Positions 6,016-6,528 of a stretch of 6,528 nucleotides of DNA are shown in pieces (position 1 is the stretch's first letter; each line of letters starts with the position of its first letter). A program made the position numbers and the translations under genes. The DNA lies in contig JACRBK010000306.1 in NCBI GenBank assembly GCA_016234525.1, positions 1 through 6,528 of the forward strand, given 5' to 3'. Below the pieces are notes generated by a model, which had not been told where the DNA came from, did not search any database, and saw only the letters and a list, made by a program, of their open reading frames with translations. Source of the DNA: Chloroflexota bacterium (GTDB taxonomy: Bacteria; Chloroflexota; Anaerolineae; Aggregatilineales; Aggregatilineaceae).

Positions 6016-6528
6016 TTATCGTTCGCTGTTGGTTACCGGCGGATTTCCTTCTATTAAACCTTGAATCGCTTTTGCCCGCGCTTCCCAGGTGTAATGGGCC
6101 ATCACCTGCTCATAAGCGCTATCCGCCAGTCGGGAACGCAGCGCCGGATCATCCCGCAGCCGTTGGATCGCGGCAGTCAGCGTCCCGACATCCCCCGGCG
6201 GGACCAGCAGCGCCGACTCTCCTTCGCGCAGCACTTCGGCGAATCCCGGCAGGTCAGAAGCGACAATCGCCCGCCGCGCCGCCATATATTCAAAGAGTTT
6301 AATTGGAGAGGTGTAATAGGCGAAATGTTTGGTCCAAGGATGCGGCAGGGCGCACACATCGCACGCACTCAAATAGAGCGGCACTTGCGCAGGCGGAACC
6401 TGCCCCGCCGCCAGGAATCGCCCCGCGTCCAGCCCGGCGGCGATCCAGCGCTGGCGCAATGTATCCACCATCTCGTCCGGCCCGCCGATAATCGCCAATG
6501 AAACGCCATCCATCTCGCGCAGCGCTTC
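6016..6528 (-). CDS. GT4-like glycosyltransferase, C-terminal part (cut by window edge)
   Basis: The last 170 residues of a GT-B glycosyltransferase, open through the window edge. They show the donor-binding Rossmann half: VSLAIIGGPDE (9-19), a mid-domain helix and turn RFLAAGQVPPAQVPLYLSACDVCALP (37-62), SPIKLFEYMAARRAIVASDLPG (74-95) and ALLVPPGDVGTLTAAI (106-121), then C-terminal helices. The SPxKLFEYMA form of the motif is common in one GT4 subgroup: the second glutamate is kept (residue 80), but the position eight residues earlier, normally Glu, is Tyr. The Met at 6511-6513 is internal, since five in-frame codons (EALRE) precede it and it falls just before a conserved beta strand. The gene ends 16 bp before the next glycosyltransferase gene, whose Shine-Dalgarno lies in that gap, so they form an operon. 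Its sugar specificity is unknown. Confidence 0.9.
   Translation of the reverse strand, partial: EALREMDGVSLAIIGGPDEMVDTLRQRWIAAGLDAGRFLAAGQVPPAQVPLYLSACDVCALPHPWTKHFAYYTSPIKLFEYMAARRAIVASDLPGFAEVLREGESALLVPPGDVGTLTAAIQRLRDDPALRSRLADSAYEQVMAHYTWEARAKAIQGLIEGNPPVTNSER

Noticed and set aside
6511..6513. ATG at 6513 as the true start of the last glycosyltransferase
   Set aside because: The frame is open to the window edge and the protein would begin inside the C-terminal Rossmann domain, so this Met is internal to a longer gene.
1..6528. CRISPR array, tRNA, rRNA, insertion sequence, phage or toxin-antitoxin content
   Set aside because: No regularly spaced direct repeats, no tRNA-like cloverleaf sequence, no transposase or integrase motif and no terminal inverted repeats were seen on either strand; the coding space is filled by the six genes described.

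Overview
The window holds six protein-coding genes, all on the minus strand, so the order of transcription runs from high to low coordinates. Both window edges cut a gene. The content is bacterial: short gaps, Shine-Dalgarno sites, sigma70-type promoter elements and operon spacing. GC content is roughly in the mid-50s percent by eye. The combination of a PadR regulator with an ATPase and a very large two-module FtsX-type permease, next to GT4 glycosyltransferases, would suit a Chloroflexota (Anaerolineae-like) genome. That assignment is an impression of protein style, not something the sequence proves.

Layout in order of transcription. (1) 6528-6016: the C-terminal part of a GT4-type glycosyltransferase, cut by the window edge. 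(2) 5999-4890: a complete 369-aa GT4 glycosyltransferase, 16 bp behind it and almost certainly in the same operon. (3) 4839-4778: a regulatory block with a near-consensus promoter (TTGACA, 17 bp, TATAGT), a 27-bp palindrome lying over it, and a second related palindrome just in front of the next start codon. (4) 4772-4164: a PadR-family repressor with an AT-hook-like tail. (5) 4077-3340: a MacB/LolD-type ABC ATPase. (6) 3326-816: an 836-aa permease with two FtsX modules and about ten membrane segments. (7) 801-729: a hairpin, then a likely extended -10 promoter. (8) 675-1: the N-terminal part of another GT4 glycosyltransferase, cut by the window edge.

The central unit is a self-contained, probably autoregulated PadR-ATPase-permease operon. 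The expected logic is that PadR represses its own promoter and a ligand, possibly a transported compound, releases it, so ATPase and permease are made on demand. The flanking glycosyltransferases probably belong to a cell-surface or exopolysaccharide locus that the transporter operon interrupts or serves. I see no phage, transposon, CRISPR, toxin-antitoxin or RNA gene. Nothing here is clearly a new system; the most interesting part is the compact control region at 4778-4839. No gap between genes exceeds 140 bases.
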